A stretch of 64,000 bases of DNA from assembly GCA_040753795.1 (NCBI GenBank), contig JBFMDX010000007.1:124001-188000 (forward strand), in the 5' to 3' direction. Below the pieces are notes generated by a model. That model was given only the letters and a program-made list of their open reading frames with translations. It was not told where the DNA came from and ran no database searches. Position 1 is the first letter of the stretch. Every line of letters begins with the position of its first letter. Below, in pieces: positions 41,252 to 52,794 of the stretch. This DNA is from Thermodesulfobacteriota bacterium (lineage in GTDB: Bacteria > Desulfobacterota > Desulfobacteria > Desulfobacterales > Desulfosudaceae). Both the position numbers and the translations under genes were made by a program.

Positions 41252-42805
41252 ATGCGACCTGCCGGAATTGCTATCCTCGTTCTTTCTTTTGTCTTTTGCC
41301 TGATGGGCGCATCGGCCGGCGCGGCCGATGCGGTTCAGGCGGCTTCCCCGGTTGAAACCAAAACGGAAAAACCGGTGCCGGTGATTTCGGCCCCCGACCA
41401 GTATTTCGACCCGGACCTGGAGAGCATTCTGGCGGTCAATGACCGCTCTCAATACGCGTTTCTTTCCCGTCTGACACCGGCCGAGCAGCAGGAACTGGCC
41501 CGGATGATCAAGAAACGGGTGGATGATGAAGCCGGGGTGGTGGTGTCCATCATGGCGGTGGTGTCCGGCTGGGTTCCGGCCATCATCAGCGCCCAGTTTG
41601 CCGACAAGATGGAACCGGCCACGGTAGCCCGCATTTCCGACAAGGTATCCGTGAAAAAGGCCATTGCCATCGCCGGTCACCTGGAGCCCGATTTTCTGGC
41701 CCGGGTGGCGGTCTACCAGGACCCGCGCAAAGTCACGGCGGTGGTGGAAGGGCTGGAAGATAAACAACTGGTGGAAATCTGCCGGATCCTCTTTGAACGA
41801 AAAGAGTACCGGGTGGTGGCCAAGTTCTCCGACGACCTGAGCCCGGCCAAACTTAAAAACGTGGCCGACAAAATCAACGACCCGGCCACCCTCATCGAGA
41901 TCGCCCGACACATGCAAAACAGGACCAAGGTGGTGGAAACGTCGGCTTCCCTTTCCGACGACTACCTGCTGGGCTTCATGAACCTGCTCTCCAGCGGCGA
42001 AGACTATGACCTGGCGGCGGCCGTGGGCAGCGCCCTGGACGTGAAGCGGCAGGTCAGCCTGCTCAACCGCCTGGATCCGCAGAAGGCCGCTCTCCTGTCC
42101 TCCCATTATCCGCCGGAAACCATCGCCCGCATCATGGACAACCCCGACCCGGCCGTTCCGGAAAAGCAGATGATGGAAGTCACCCGGATCCTGATGGAGA
42201 GAAAAGAGTACCCGGTCATCGCCGGTTTTGCCGACGCGCTTTCCGTCGACAAGCTCAAGTATGTGACTGAAAAAATCAACGACCCGGACGGCCTGATGGA
42301 AATCGCGCGGCACATGAAAAACAAGGATAAAATGGTCCGCACGGCGGTGGCCCTGTCCGACGATTACCTGCTCGGTTTCATGGACCGGGTCTCCGGCGGC
42401 GATGATCTTGATCTGGCGGCCGCCGTGGGGCGTGAGCTGGACGTAAACCGTCAGGTCAGCATGTTAAACCGCATGGAACCGGGAAAAGCCGCCCTCCTGG
42501 CCTCCCACTACCCGCCTGAAACCATCGCCCGCGTGATGGAGCAGACCGACGACAAAACGCTGAAGGATATTGCCCAGCGCCTCTCGCCGGAGGTTATGGG
42601 CCGGGTATCCGGCGCCCTGAACCCGAAGGACATCAACCGCTTCATCAAGCTGGTCGACCGGCAGCAGCTCCTGGCCGCCCTGCCCCACATGGACCTGACA
42701 AAAATTCAGAGTGCCTGGCCTGACCTGACAGCCGAAACAAAAAACATCCTGCAGGATATGGGCAAGGATTATCCGCCATTGGCGGAAGCCATCGCGAAGA
42801 TGTAG
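41252..42805 (+). CDS. Exported repeat protein, unknown function
   Basis: This is 517 residues with an AAGGAG site and a Sec signal peptide (cleavage likely ASAGAA/DA near 25). After a conserved-looking hydrophobic segment (about 95-116) come two tandem units of about 130 residues: 171-303 and 305-435. They share (K)Q(L/M)(V/M)E(I/V)xRIL(F/M)ERKEY, then KINDPxxLxEIARHM, then LSDDYLLGFM, then HYPPETIAR(I/V)M. Shorter copies of the PPET/LSPE pattern continue to about 490. All-helical, acidic repeats recall MgtE-N or FliG-type superhelices, but I cannot assign a family. Divergent from the gntR-glycyl radical operon and separated by candidate operators, so possibly co-regulated. Confidence 0.8.
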   Translation: MRPAGIAILVLSFVFCLMGASAGAADAVQAASPVETKTEKPVPVISAPDQYFDPDLESILAVNDRSQYAFLSRLTPAEQQELARMIKKRVDDEAGVVVSIMAVVSGWVPAIISAQFADKMEPATVARISDKVSVKKAIAIAGHLEPDFLARVAVYQDPRKVTAVVEGLEDKQLVEICRILFERKEYRVVAKFSDDLSPAKLKNVADKINDPATLIEIARHMQNRTKVVETSASLSDDYLLGFMNLLSSGEDYDLAAAVGSALDVKRQVSLLNRLDPQKAALLSSHYPPETIARIMDNPDPAVPEKQMMEVTRILMERKEYPVIAGFADALSVDKLKYVTEKINDPDGLMEIARHMKNKDKMVRTAVALSDDYLLGFMDRVSGGDDLDLAAAVGRELDVNRQVSMLNRMEPGKAALLASHYPPETIARVMEQTDDKTLKDIAQRLSPEVMGRVSGALNPKDINRFIKLVDRQQLLAALPHMDLTKIQSAWPDLTAETKNILQDMGKDYPPLAEAIAKM

Positions 42806-42849
42806 CAAACGAACAGGGTCCAATGATTCGAGGAGTCACGGGTACAAAA

Positions 42850-43218
42850 CCAAGATCAAGGCGCGCAAGCTCCGAGGAATGAACGGCTAAAAAACAGAGT
42901 ACCATCCAGAGACGAGCGTTTTCCCTTTATGTGGGAAATCGGGTTATACCAATCCCAAATCAAAGATGATCTCAAGGCGGCCAGGAGGAGGCGACGCAGA
43001 CGTAAGGGGGAAGTGCGTCAACCTCGGTTTTTCGTCTGTAAGCCGGCAAAGCAAAAAGGCCAAGGTCAAGGCGCGCAAGCTCCGAGGAATGCAAGGCTAA
43101 AAAACAATCCCCCACCCAGGAATGAGCGTTTTCCGTTATGGATAAACACCGGGCTTATACCAATTTCAAATCAAAGATGATCTCAAGGCGGCCAGGAGGA
43201 GGCGACGCAGACGTATTG
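42850..43218. repeat. Direct duplication of a 210-bp repeat unit
   Basis: The unit beginning CCAAGATCAAGGCGCGCAAG at 42850 starts again at 43060 (CCAAGGTCAAGGCGCGCAAG). Both continue with CTCCGAGGAATG, GGCTAAAAAACA, GAGCGTTTTCC and then the ATACCAAT...GGAGGAGGCGACGCAGACGT block. The first part matches the element at 29379-29475 in reverse orientation. There is no convincing gene anywhere in 42806-43279. Confidence 0.75.
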
Positions 43219-43279
43219 TAATACGTCGAGGAGCCGACGACGCAGCCAACGCAGAGAGCGCTTTGATTTGGAATTGGTA

Positions 43280-43280
<1 letters not shown>
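43157..43280. repeat. 124-bp element with 20-bp terminal inverted repeats
   Basis: ATACCAATTTCAAATCAAAG at 43157-43176 and CTTTGATTTGGAATTGGTAT at 43261-43280 are inverted copies with one mismatch. The centre GACGTATTGTAATACGTC is palindromic. A half copy (left end only) starts at 42946. The right end touches the stop codon of the activator gene that follows on the minus strand. Confidence 0.8.
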
Positions 43281-44806
<1,526 letters not shown>

Positions 44807-44972
44807 CGCCGGAACGCCTTGAAATTACAAATTTGTTAAAAAACCATCCTTTTTTGTTAAATAGCCTTTAGCGCTTTAAAAAGCAAACCAAAACAGATAG
44901 ACATGCGTGGCAAAGAAGAACGCGGAGACCGAACGGGGGAAAACAATAAAAAAAACCGCGATTCAGGCAAAG

Positions 44973-45006
44973 GGCGTTGGGTTCTCCGTGCGGGGAACCC
45001 AACGCC
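44973..45006 (-). terminator. Hairpin after the lipoprotein gene
   Basis: GGCGTTGGGTTC and GAACCCAACGCC form a perfect 12-bp stem 8 bp beyond the stop codon of the minus-strand lipoprotein gene. A run of T (minus sense) follows only after about 15 bp, so termination may be partial. Confidence 0.6.
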
Positions 45007-45013
45007 GGATGAA

Positions 45014-45337
45014 TCAGCGCTTGCCTTCTTCGGTTGTATTGAATGAATAGGAATAGACCGTGTTGTCCTTGTTAAAGGTAACAACCAGGTCCTTGGTGTC
45101 GGCCGGCCCGAAAAGACGGTACTTGTAATATCCATAGGTCCATGTTTTCTTACCGTTTTCCAGACCGGTGCGCCAGGGGTTGCCGAGCAGGTTGCAGACA
45201 TCTTCGGCGGTGGTTTCATTGACCACGATCTCTTTAACGGCTCCCGACTCGAAATTCTTGCCCACGGTGGCGCAACCCGCCATCAGAAGAACAAGCCACA
45301 GACACACGACCACACCCGACAGTTTTTGTATTTTCAT
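45014..45337 (-). CDS. Small lipoprotein, SmpA/OmlA (BamE)-like
   Basis: This is 107 residues. I start at ATG 45337 (MKIQKLSGVVVCLWLVLLMAGC), which gives a lipoprotein signal with lipobox LMAGC. The mature part has the pattern VNETTAEDVCNLLGNPWRTGLENGKKTWTYGYYKYR and LVVTFNKDNTVYSY, as in SmpA/OmlA-fold lipoproteins, which include the outer-membrane assembly factor BamE. A direct BamE role is uncertain. The gene diverges from glnD; their start codons are about 235 bp apart. Confidence 0.78.
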   Translation of the reverse strand: MKIQKLSGVVVCLWLVLLMAGCATVGKNFESGAVKEIVVNETTAEDVCNLLGNPWRTGLENGKKTWTYGYYKYRLFGPADTKDLVVTFNKDNTVYSYSFNTTEEGKR

Positions 45338-45545
45338 CTGCCCTATCCTTTTTATTGTTGTCATTGATGGTAAATGCCGGTAACCAGCCCAATGGTTTTC
45401 TTTTATCATGATTGCCGGGTAGTCTATCAATACCTTTTTATTGGTTTTACATCATAATTACAAAAAAGTCGTTTTTTTTCTCATCCGCGCGGTAAGCATT
45501 CCGAGGCAAAGCATAAAATCGTATAAAATTATAGGGTTGTATTTT

Positions 45546-45561
45546 TGGCACGCCTGTTGCT
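45546..45561 (+). promoter_or_regulatory. Sigma-54 promoter of glnD-amtB-glnK
   Basis: TGGCACG-CCTG-TTGCT is a perfect -24/-12 element (consensus TGGCACG-N4-TTGCW). The expected transcription start, about 12 bp after the -12 GC, falls at or next to the ATG of glnD (45573). Confidence 0.85.
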
Positions 45562-45572
45562 GATTATCCGGC

Positions 45573-48266
45573 ATGAACAAAAAAGCAGCCGGCGCTCCGG
45601 AGGCCGTCCATAGTCCGTCCGAGCGCCTGAAAAAGGGACGGGATCAGTTGATTTCCTTGTTTTTTGAAAAAGGGAAGTCCACGGATTTCCTTGTTCATCA
45701 TGCCGCCCTCCTGGACCAGTATTTTATCGAATGTTTTGAAGCCAGCCAGGTCGGTCCCCGCATGGCGTTCCACAAAAAACCTTATGCCATGATCGCCCTG
45801 GGCGGGTATGGCCGCCAGGAGCAGTGCCTGCATTCGGATATCGATATTCTGCTGCTTTTTGAAAAAAACGTACCGCCCCAGGCGGAACAACTGATCCGGG
45901 AAATTCTTTATCCCCTGTGGGATCTGGGCTTTGAAGTCGGCCACGCCACCCGCTCCATCAAAGACTGCCTGAAACTGGCCGCCAATGATCTCGATGTCCT
46001 GACCGCCCTGCTGGATGCCCGGTTTCTATGCGGCATGTCCACCCTCTACGCCCAGCTCCGGGAACGCCTGAATCTTTCCCTGACCGGCTCCCGGGCCAGA
46101 AAGATCGTGGCCGGCCTGATTGAACGCAACCATGAACGCCATGGCCGGTTCGGGGATTCCAGCTACCTGCTGGAACCCAACCTCAAGGACGGTCAGGGCG
46201 GATTACGGGACTATCATACCCTGTTGTGGATCGCCCGGGTCCAGTTGAAAATCATCCAGCCCCGCGACCTGGAGTTCATGGGCTTTCTCTCCTGCGAGGA
46301 GTTCCAGCACCTCAACCTGGCCCTGGATTTTATCTGGAAAGTCAGAAATCATCTGCACCGTCTGACGCAGCGGAAATTCGACCAGCTTTATTTTGAGCAT
46401 CAGCAAACCCTGGCCGCGCTATTAAATTTCCACAACTCCCACGGGCAGCTGGCGGTGGAACGCTTTCTGGGAAAACTCCACTCGGAAATGGCGTTTATCA
46501 AGGAGACCAACCTGACCTTCCTGGCCGAAGCATCCTCCCCGCGGCCGTCCCTGCTGAGAAAAGGAAGCAGAGGCAAAACGGACATCAACGGTCTTAAGAT
46601 CGAGAACAACCAGATGGGCTTTGTTTCCACGGAACATATTCTCCGGCAGCCCGAGCTGCTGCTGCGGATCTTTGAAGAAAGCGGCCGGCTGAAAATCCCC
46701 TTGAGCTGGGAGGCCCGGCGGGTGGTCCGGGAATTTTCCTACCTGGCGGACAAGCGGTTTCGGTCCGACCCCCGACACGTAAAAATTTTCGAAAAAATAC
46801 TGCAAACGCCGGCCGGCTCTTTCAACGCCCTCAGCGCCATGCTCCAGACCGGCTTTCTGGAACGGTTCATACCGCCGGTCAGAGCCATCAAGGACCGCAT
46901 CCAGTATGACGGTTACCATCTGTTTCCCATCGACCGCCATTCCCTGCGGACCGTCCGGATCATTAAAGCGTTCGCGACTGAAGCCGCCGACGCCGGCCTG
47001 CTGGACGACTTGTACCGAGAACTCGGCAAACGAAAAACCATTCTGCTGTGGGCGGCCCTGCTGCATGACATCGGCAAGGGACGGGCCGGCGGCGGACATT
47101 CGGAAAGAGGCGCCCGGATCGCCTCCCGTATCCTGAAACATATGGGTTACGCGCCGGACGTGGTGGAAACCGTCGCCTTTCTCATTGAAAACCACCTGTT
47201 TCTCGTTGAGACCGCCACCCGCCGGGACACCAATGACGAGGAAACCGCCATTTCCTGCGCCCGGAAAATCAAGGACCCCAGGCGACTCAAAATGCTCTAC
47301 CTGCTGACCGTGGCCGACTCCATGGCCACCGGACCCAAAGCCTGGAACGACTGGACGGCGGAACTGCTGCGGGATCTCTTTTTTAAAATTTTGAACATTC
47401 TGGAAAAAGGAGAGCTGGCCTCGTCTAAGGCACTGGAAACGGTGGATCGGAAAAAACCGGCCCTGCTGGCCGCCGTTTCCGGCAAAGAAAAAGCTCTTCT
47501 GGAAACCCACCTGGAGGTTCTTTCCCCGCGATATTTTCTGTACACGGAAGCGCAGGCCATTGTTGACCACATGCGCCTGTCTCATCAGCTTGCGGATCAA
47601 CCGTTCGTCTGGCGGATCGATGCCGGCCGCAATCCCAACACCCGCACGGTGACCATCTGCGCCAAGGACCGGCCCGGCCTCTTTTCAAAAATGGCGGGCG
47701 TCTTTACCCTAAACGGCCTGGACATCCTGGAAGCCGAAATCTACACCTGGAAAAACAATATCGCCCTGGATATTTTCACGGTGCGGCCGCCGGCGGACCT
47801 GGTGTATGAACATCAGCGCTGGGAAAAAGCCGCCGGCCACCTGCGGGCGGCCCTGGCCGGCGAACTGGACCTGGCCCGGTCCCTGGCCGACCAGCAGAAC
47901 GGCTTCAAACCGAAGGACTGCTACGTCGCCCGGCCTCACCGCGTCGTCATCGACAACCGCACCTCGAGTTTTTTTACTATCATCGAGGTCTTCACCCGCG
48001 ACTGCCCGGGACTGCTCTTTTACATCACCGACACCCTGTTCCGCCACAAGCTGGATGTTCGGGTGGCCAAAATCGGCACCAAAATCGACCAGGTGGTGGA
48101 CGTTTTTTATGTCCGGGACCGGGACGGCCAGAAGGTTGACGACCCGGATCAAATTGAAGGCCTGAAGCAGGACATCGATCAGGTGCTGGCAGCGCTGCTG
48201 CCGCCTTGTCATGCGCTGCGCGCGGCGGCAAAACCGACAACAATAAACATGGAGGGAGGGAATTAA
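45573..48266 (+). CDS. glnD: [Protein-PII] uridylyltransferase / uridylyl-removing enzyme
   Basis: This is 897 residues, the usual GlnD size. The nucleotidyltransferase motif GGYGRQEQCLHSDIDILLLF is at about 71-90. The HD hydrolase domain includes LLHDIGKGRAGGGHSERGA near 495. Two C-terminal ACT domains are visible (TICAKDRPGLFSKMAGVF near 690 and FTRDCPGLLFYITDTLF near 808). GlnD uridylylates PII when glutamine is low and removes UMP when it is high. The ATG at 45573 lies almost on the predicted sigma-54 start site. amtB starts 3 bp after its stop, and glnK follows, so sensor, transporter and PII are one operon. Confidence 0.96.
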   Translation: MNKKAAGAPEAVHSPSERLKKGRDQLISLFFEKGKSTDFLVHHAALLDQYFIECFEASQVGPRMAFHKKPYAMIALGGYGRQEQCLHSDIDILLLFEKNVPPQAEQLIREILYPLWDLGFEVGHATRSIKDCLKLAANDLDVLTALLDARFLCGMSTLYAQLRERLNLSLTGSRARKIVAGLIERNHERHGRFGDSSYLLEPNLKDGQGGLRDYHTLLWIARVQLKIIQPRDLEFMGFLSCEEFQHLNLALDFIWKVRNHLHRLTQRKFDQLYFEHQQTLAALLNFHNSHGQLAVERFLGKLHSEMAFIKETNLTFLAEASSPRPSLLRKGSRGKTDINGLKIENNQMGFVSTEHILRQPELLLRIFEESGRLKIPLSWEARRVVREFSYLADKRFRSDPRHVKIFEKILQTPAGSFNALSAMLQTGFLERFIPPVRAIKDRIQYDGYHLFPIDRHSLRTVRIIKAFATEAADAGLLDDLYRELGKRKTILLWAALLHDIGKGRAGGGHSERGARIASRILKHMGYAPDVVETVAFLIENHLFLVETATRRDTNDEETAISCARKIKDPRRLKMLYLLTVADSMATGPKAWNDWTAELLRDLFFKILNILEKGELASSKALETVDRKKPALLAAVSGKEKALLETHLEVLSPRYFLYTEAQAIVDHMRLSHQLADQPFVWRIDAGRNPNTRTVTICAKDRPGLFSKMAGVFTLNGLDILEAEIYTWKNNIALDIFTVRPPADLVYEHQRWEKAAGHLRAALAGELDLARSLADQQNGFKPKDCYVARPHRVVIDNRTSSFFTIIEVFTRDCPGLLFYITDTLFRHKLDVRVAKIGTKIDQVVDVFYVRDRDGQKVDDPDQIEGLKQDIDQVLAALLPPCHALRAAAKPTTINMEGGN

Positions 48267-48269
48267 AAA

Positions 48270-49604
48270 ATGAAAAAAAGATTCTCGCTGATGCTGGCGG
48301 AACTCTTGCTCTTATTGACGCTGCCGGGCGTCCTGCCGGCCGCGGAAGGGGAAATCGATACCGGCACCACCTGCTGGATGCTGACTTCCACCGCCCTGGT
48401 GCTGCTGATGGTGCCGGGGCTGGCCATGTTTTACGGCGGCCTGGTCCGAACGAAAAACGTTCTCGGCACCATGATGCACAGTTTTGTCGCCATGTCCCTG
48501 ATCGGTATTCTCTGGGTGGTGGTCGGCTACTCGCTGACGTTCGGCAAAAATGTTCTCGGCGGCCTGGTCGGCTGGAACAATGATTATTTCATGTTGCGGG
48601 GCATCGACGACAGCGTCGTCAGCGGCGTGCCGGAATACGTCCTGGCCATGTTCCAGGGCAAATTCGCCATCATCACGCCGGCCCTGATCAGCGGCGCCCT
48701 GGCCGAACGGGTTTATTTCCGCGGTTACACGCTGTTTATCTCCCTGTGGTTTCTCCTGGTTTACTGCCCCCTGTGCCACTGGGTCTGGGCTCCGGATGGC
48801 TGGTTGTTCAATGCCGGCGCGGCCGGCGTCATCGACCTGGCCGGGGGCACGGTCATTCATGTCTCGGCCGGGTTCAGCGCCCTGATCATCGCCCTGCTGC
48901 TCGGCAGCCGCAAAGGATATCCAAAAACGCCCATGATACCCAACAACATGGTCATGACCATGATGGGCGCGGGCCTGCTATGGGTCGGCTGGTTCGGTTT
49001 CAATGCCGGTTCCACCGTGCAGAGCGGGCTGGACACGGCCCGGGCGCTGACTATGACCCAGATTTCCGCGGCCAGCGGGGCGTTGACCTGGATCATCATC
49101 GAAGCCCTGATTTACCGCAAGGCGACCTCCCTGGGTTTTGTCTCCGGGATCCTGGCGGGACTGGTGGCCATCACCCCGGCCGCGGGCGTGGTTCAGCCCG
49201 GCGGCGCCATGTTTCTCGGCGCCTGCTCATCCATCGCCTGTTACTACGCGTTAAGGGCCAAGGCAAAATTCGGATATGACGACAGCCTGGATTGTTTCGG
49301 CATTCACGGGGTGGGCAGCGGCCTGGGCGTACTGTTGCTGAGCTTTTTTATCCGCGACAGCTGGATGGCCAAGGCCGCGTCCGCGGCGGGCGGGTCATGG
49401 ACGGCCGGGGACCAGTTCCTGATTCAGATGCTCGGAATGGGCGCAGCCATCGCCATTGCCGCCGTCGGCACGGTGATCATCTATTTTCTGGTGGAAAAAT
49501 CCGTGGGATTCCGTATAAGTGAACAGAAAGAGGTGGAGGGCCTTGACCAGTCCCTGCACGGTGAAAACGGCTACGGCCTGGTTCACTCGGATTTTGTAAA
49601 ATAA
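48270..49604 (+). CDS. amtB: Ammonium transporter
   Basis: This is 444 residues with a cleavable signal (MKKRFSLMLAELLLLLTLPG) and 11 membrane segments. The conserved twin-His pore residues are in GGTVIHVSAGFSALI and CFGIHGVGSGLG. It conducts ammonium/ammonia across the inner membrane and is blocked by unmodified GlnK. It starts 3 bp after glnD, and glnK is 15 bp downstream, the classic amtB-glnK pairing. Confidence 0.96.
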   Translation: MKKRFSLMLAELLLLLTLPGVLPAAEGEIDTGTTCWMLTSTALVLLMVPGLAMFYGGLVRTKNVLGTMMHSFVAMSLIGILWVVVGYSLTFGKNVLGGLVGWNNDYFMLRGIDDSVVSGVPEYVLAMFQGKFAIITPALISGALAERVYFRGYTLFISLWFLLVYCPLCHWVWAPDGWLFNAGAAGVIDLAGGTVIHVSAGFSALIIALLLGSRKGYPKTPMIPNNMVMTMMGAGLLWVGWFGFNAGSTVQSGLDTARALTMTQISAASGALTWIIIEALIYRKATSLGFVSGILAGLVAITPAAGVVQPGGAMFLGACSSIACYYALRAKAKFGYDDSLDCFGIHGVGSGLGVLLLSFFIRDSWMAKAASAAGGSWTAGDQFLIQMLGMGAAIAIAAVGTVIIYFLVEKSVGFRISEQKEVEGLDQSLHGENGYGLVHSDFVK

Positions 49605-49958
<354 letters not shown>

Positions 49959-50099
49959 TAACGGTTTCGCATCGGACGCCCGCTTCAGGGCGCTCTGGTT
50001 GTCCGCGCCGCCGGCTCCCTGAAGGCATGGCCATACCCAGCAGCGGCCAGGAAAAAGAACCCAACGCCTTCTTGCCGCTTTTGCCGCGACAACCTTTTT

Positions 50100-50146
50100 A
50101 TAAAGAGACCGGTCCATGATATCTCATGGGCCGGTCTCTTTATTTG
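50100..50146 (+). terminator. Rho-independent terminator of the glnD-amtB-glnK operon
   Basis: ATAAAGAGACCGGTCCATGA and TCATGGGCCGGTCTCTTTAT pair over almost 20 bp with a short TATC loop and a T-rich tail. It lies about 140 bp after glnK. Confidence 0.9.
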
Positions 50147-50262
50147 AAGGCCCGGCTTTTCTTCTTTCTCAATCCCCCGGATATTTGAAGGCCCCCCATC
50201 CGCCCGATTCACCGCCGCGACGGCCCGGCCATTTAAACACATAAATGTATTTTCATATATTC

Positions 50263-50280
50263 GATATTACATAATTGTAT
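50263..50280 (-). promoter_or_regulatory. Upstream motif ACAATTATGTAATATCGA (minus strand)
   Basis: On the minus strand this reads ACAATTATGTAATATCGA, close to ACAATTACGTAATATTTT before the second glnA and ACAAATATGTAATATTTT before the first. It lies about 90 bp upstream of a sigma-54 promoter, where activator sites are expected. The rest of 49959-50443 contains the terminator, the promoter and no gene. Confidence 0.5.
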
Positions 50281-50369
50281 TTCACTGTGGCAACAAAAGC
50301 GGCCGGGGGATGCACTGAAAATCTCATAATTACAATATTTTAAAAAAATCATTTGCCTGCCGCCGAACT

Positions 50370-50385
50370 CGGCACAGGCATTGCT
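50370..50385 (+). promoter_or_regulatory. Sigma-54 promoter of the second amtB-glnK operon
   Basis: CGGCACA-GGCA-TTGCT fits the -24/-12 consensus with correct spacing. The expected start at about 50396 leaves a leader of about 48 bases before the ATG at 50444. Confidence 0.75.
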
Positions 50386-50443
50386 CTTACGGATAAACAA
50401 CGCGCGCTTTCAACCAACACGTAATGAAAAGGAGAAGAAGAAA

Positions 50444-51736
50444 ATGAAGAAGCGAATTTTCATGTTACTCACGGGCTTGTTGATTCCGCTGTCTCCGGCT
50501 TTTGCCGCGGAGGCAGCTCTGGACACCGGCGACACGGCCTGGATCATCGTGGCCACTGCCCTGGTCATGATGATGACCCCGGCCGGGCTGGCGCTTTTTT
50601 ACGGCGGCATGTCCCGGAGCAAAAACCTGCTCAACACTTACGGCATGACTTTTGCCGCTTATTGCCTGGCCAGCCTGGTCTGGGTCTGCTGGGGATACAC
50701 CCTGGCTTTCGGTCCGGACCGGGGCGGCCTGATCGGCGGCCTGGATTTTCTATTTCTAAAAGGCATCGCGCCGGACACGCTGACCGGCACTATTCCGACT
50801 TACGTGTTCATTCTGTTCCAGCTGACCTTCGCCGCCATCACCGTGGCGCTGGTGCTGGGGTCCATCGTCGACCGCATGAAATTTTCCTCCTGGCTGGTCT
50901 TTTCCCTGCTCTGGCTGACCTTCGTGTACAGCCCGGTGGCCCACTGGGTCTGGGGCGGGGGCTGGATGGCGAAAATGGGGGCCCTTGATTTCGCCGGCGG
51001 CAACGTGGTCCACATCAACGCCGGCGTCGCCGGGCTGGTGCTGGCCCTGGTGCTCGGCAAGCGGGAAGGGTTCGGCCGCGAGGCCATGTTCCCCTCCAGC
51101 ATCGCCCTGACGGCCCTGGGCGCCGCCCTGCTGTGGTTCGGCTGGTTCGGATTCAACGCCGGAAGTGCCCTGGCGGCCAACGGCATCGCCGGTTCGGCCT
51201 TCCTGGTCACCAACACCTCCGCCGCCATGGCGGCCGTATCCTGGATGGTGGCCGAGTGGCTGGTCAGCAGGAAGCCGACGGTGCTGGGTATCGCCTCCGG
51301 CGTGGTCGCCGGACTGGTGGCCATCACGCCCGCGGCGGGGTTTGTCACCCTGCCGGCCTCCCTGGTCATCGGCCTGGTGGCGGGCGTGCTCGGATTCTAC
51401 AGCGTTTCCAAGCTCAAGCATAAAATCGGCTACGACGATTCCCTGGACGCTTTCGGCGTTCACGGCATCTGCGGCATCTGGGGCGCGCTGGCCACGGGTC
51501 TTTTCGCCAGCCCCTCGGTCACGGCCAGCGCCAGCGGCCTGTTTTACGGAAACCCCAGGCAGGTTTTGATTCAGGGCCTGTCCATCGCGGCGACCATCGG
51601 CTTTACCGCCGTGGCCACGCTGGTCATGGTCTTCATTACCAAAATAATTACCGGCGGCCTGCGGGTAACCCGGGATGATGAAATGATGGGGCTTGACAGC
51701 GCCATCCACGGCGAAAGAGCATTTGAACTGGATTAA
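50444..51736 (+). CDS. amtB: Ammonium transporter (second copy)
   Basis: This is 430 residues from ATG 50444, preceded by AAAAGGAGAAG; an in-frame upstream ATG only adds charged residues. A signal peptide (MKKRIFMLLTGLLIPLSPAFA) and 11 membrane helices are predicted. Pore histidines are in GGNVVHINAGVAGL and AFGVHGICGIWGA. It differs clearly from the first AmtB in sequence (they share the family motifs but not close identity), so it is not a recent duplicate, unlike the PII partner. Coupled to glnK2, 20 bp downstream. Confidence 0.96.
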   Translation: MKKRIFMLLTGLLIPLSPAFAAEAALDTGDTAWIIVATALVMMMTPAGLALFYGGMSRSKNLLNTYGMTFAAYCLASLVWVCWGYTLAFGPDRGGLIGGLDFLFLKGIAPDTLTGTIPTYVFILFQLTFAAITVALVLGSIVDRMKFSSWLVFSLLWLTFVYSPVAHWVWGGGWMAKMGALDFAGGNVVHINAGVAGLVLALVLGKREGFGREAMFPSSIALTALGAALLWFGWFGFNAGSALAANGIAGSAFLVTNTSAAMAAVSWMVAEWLVSRKPTVLGIASGVVAGLVAITPAAGFVTLPASLVIGLVAGVLGFYSVSKLKHKIGYDDSLDAFGVHGICGIWGALATGLFASPSVTASASGLFYGNPRQVLIQGLSIAATIGFTAVATLVMVFITKIITGGLRVTRDDEMMGLDSAIHGERAFELD

Positions 51737-51744
51737 TATATTAA

Positions 51745-52525
<781 letters not shown>

Positions 52526-52526
<1 letters not shown>

Positions 52527-52543
52527 CAAATATGTAATATTTT
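52526..52543 (+). promoter_or_regulatory. Upstream motif ACAAATATGTAATATTTT before glnA
   Basis: It matches 15 of 18 positions of the motif before the second glnA (57642-57659). It lies about 100 bp upstream of the sigma-54 promoter, a typical activator-site distance. Confidence 0.45.
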
Positions 52544-52644
52544 GAATTTTGAAATCACAGAAATGTAGGCATGAAAATTGTTTAGAGTATCCGAAATTAA
52601 GCGGTTTTTTAATTATACCAGCGGGATATTTAACATTAGGCCTA

Positions 52645-52660
52645 TGGCATAGCTATTGCT
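52645..52660 (+). promoter_or_regulatory. Sigma-54 promoter of glnA-glnE
   Basis: TGGCATA-GCTA-TTGCT fits -24/-12 with exact spacing. The leader would be about 125 bases to the ATG of glnA at 52795. Confidence 0.75.
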
Positions 52661-52794
52661 TTATGTAATGCAGTATTGTCGGTGTTTGTGCATGAAGCCA
52701 CCGCATCAGGAAAAAGAATATAGGTTAGCGTGCCTTCGCTTTTTTAGACAAGCATGACGGACGGACTGTAAAAAACATTTAAGGAGAACTGATC

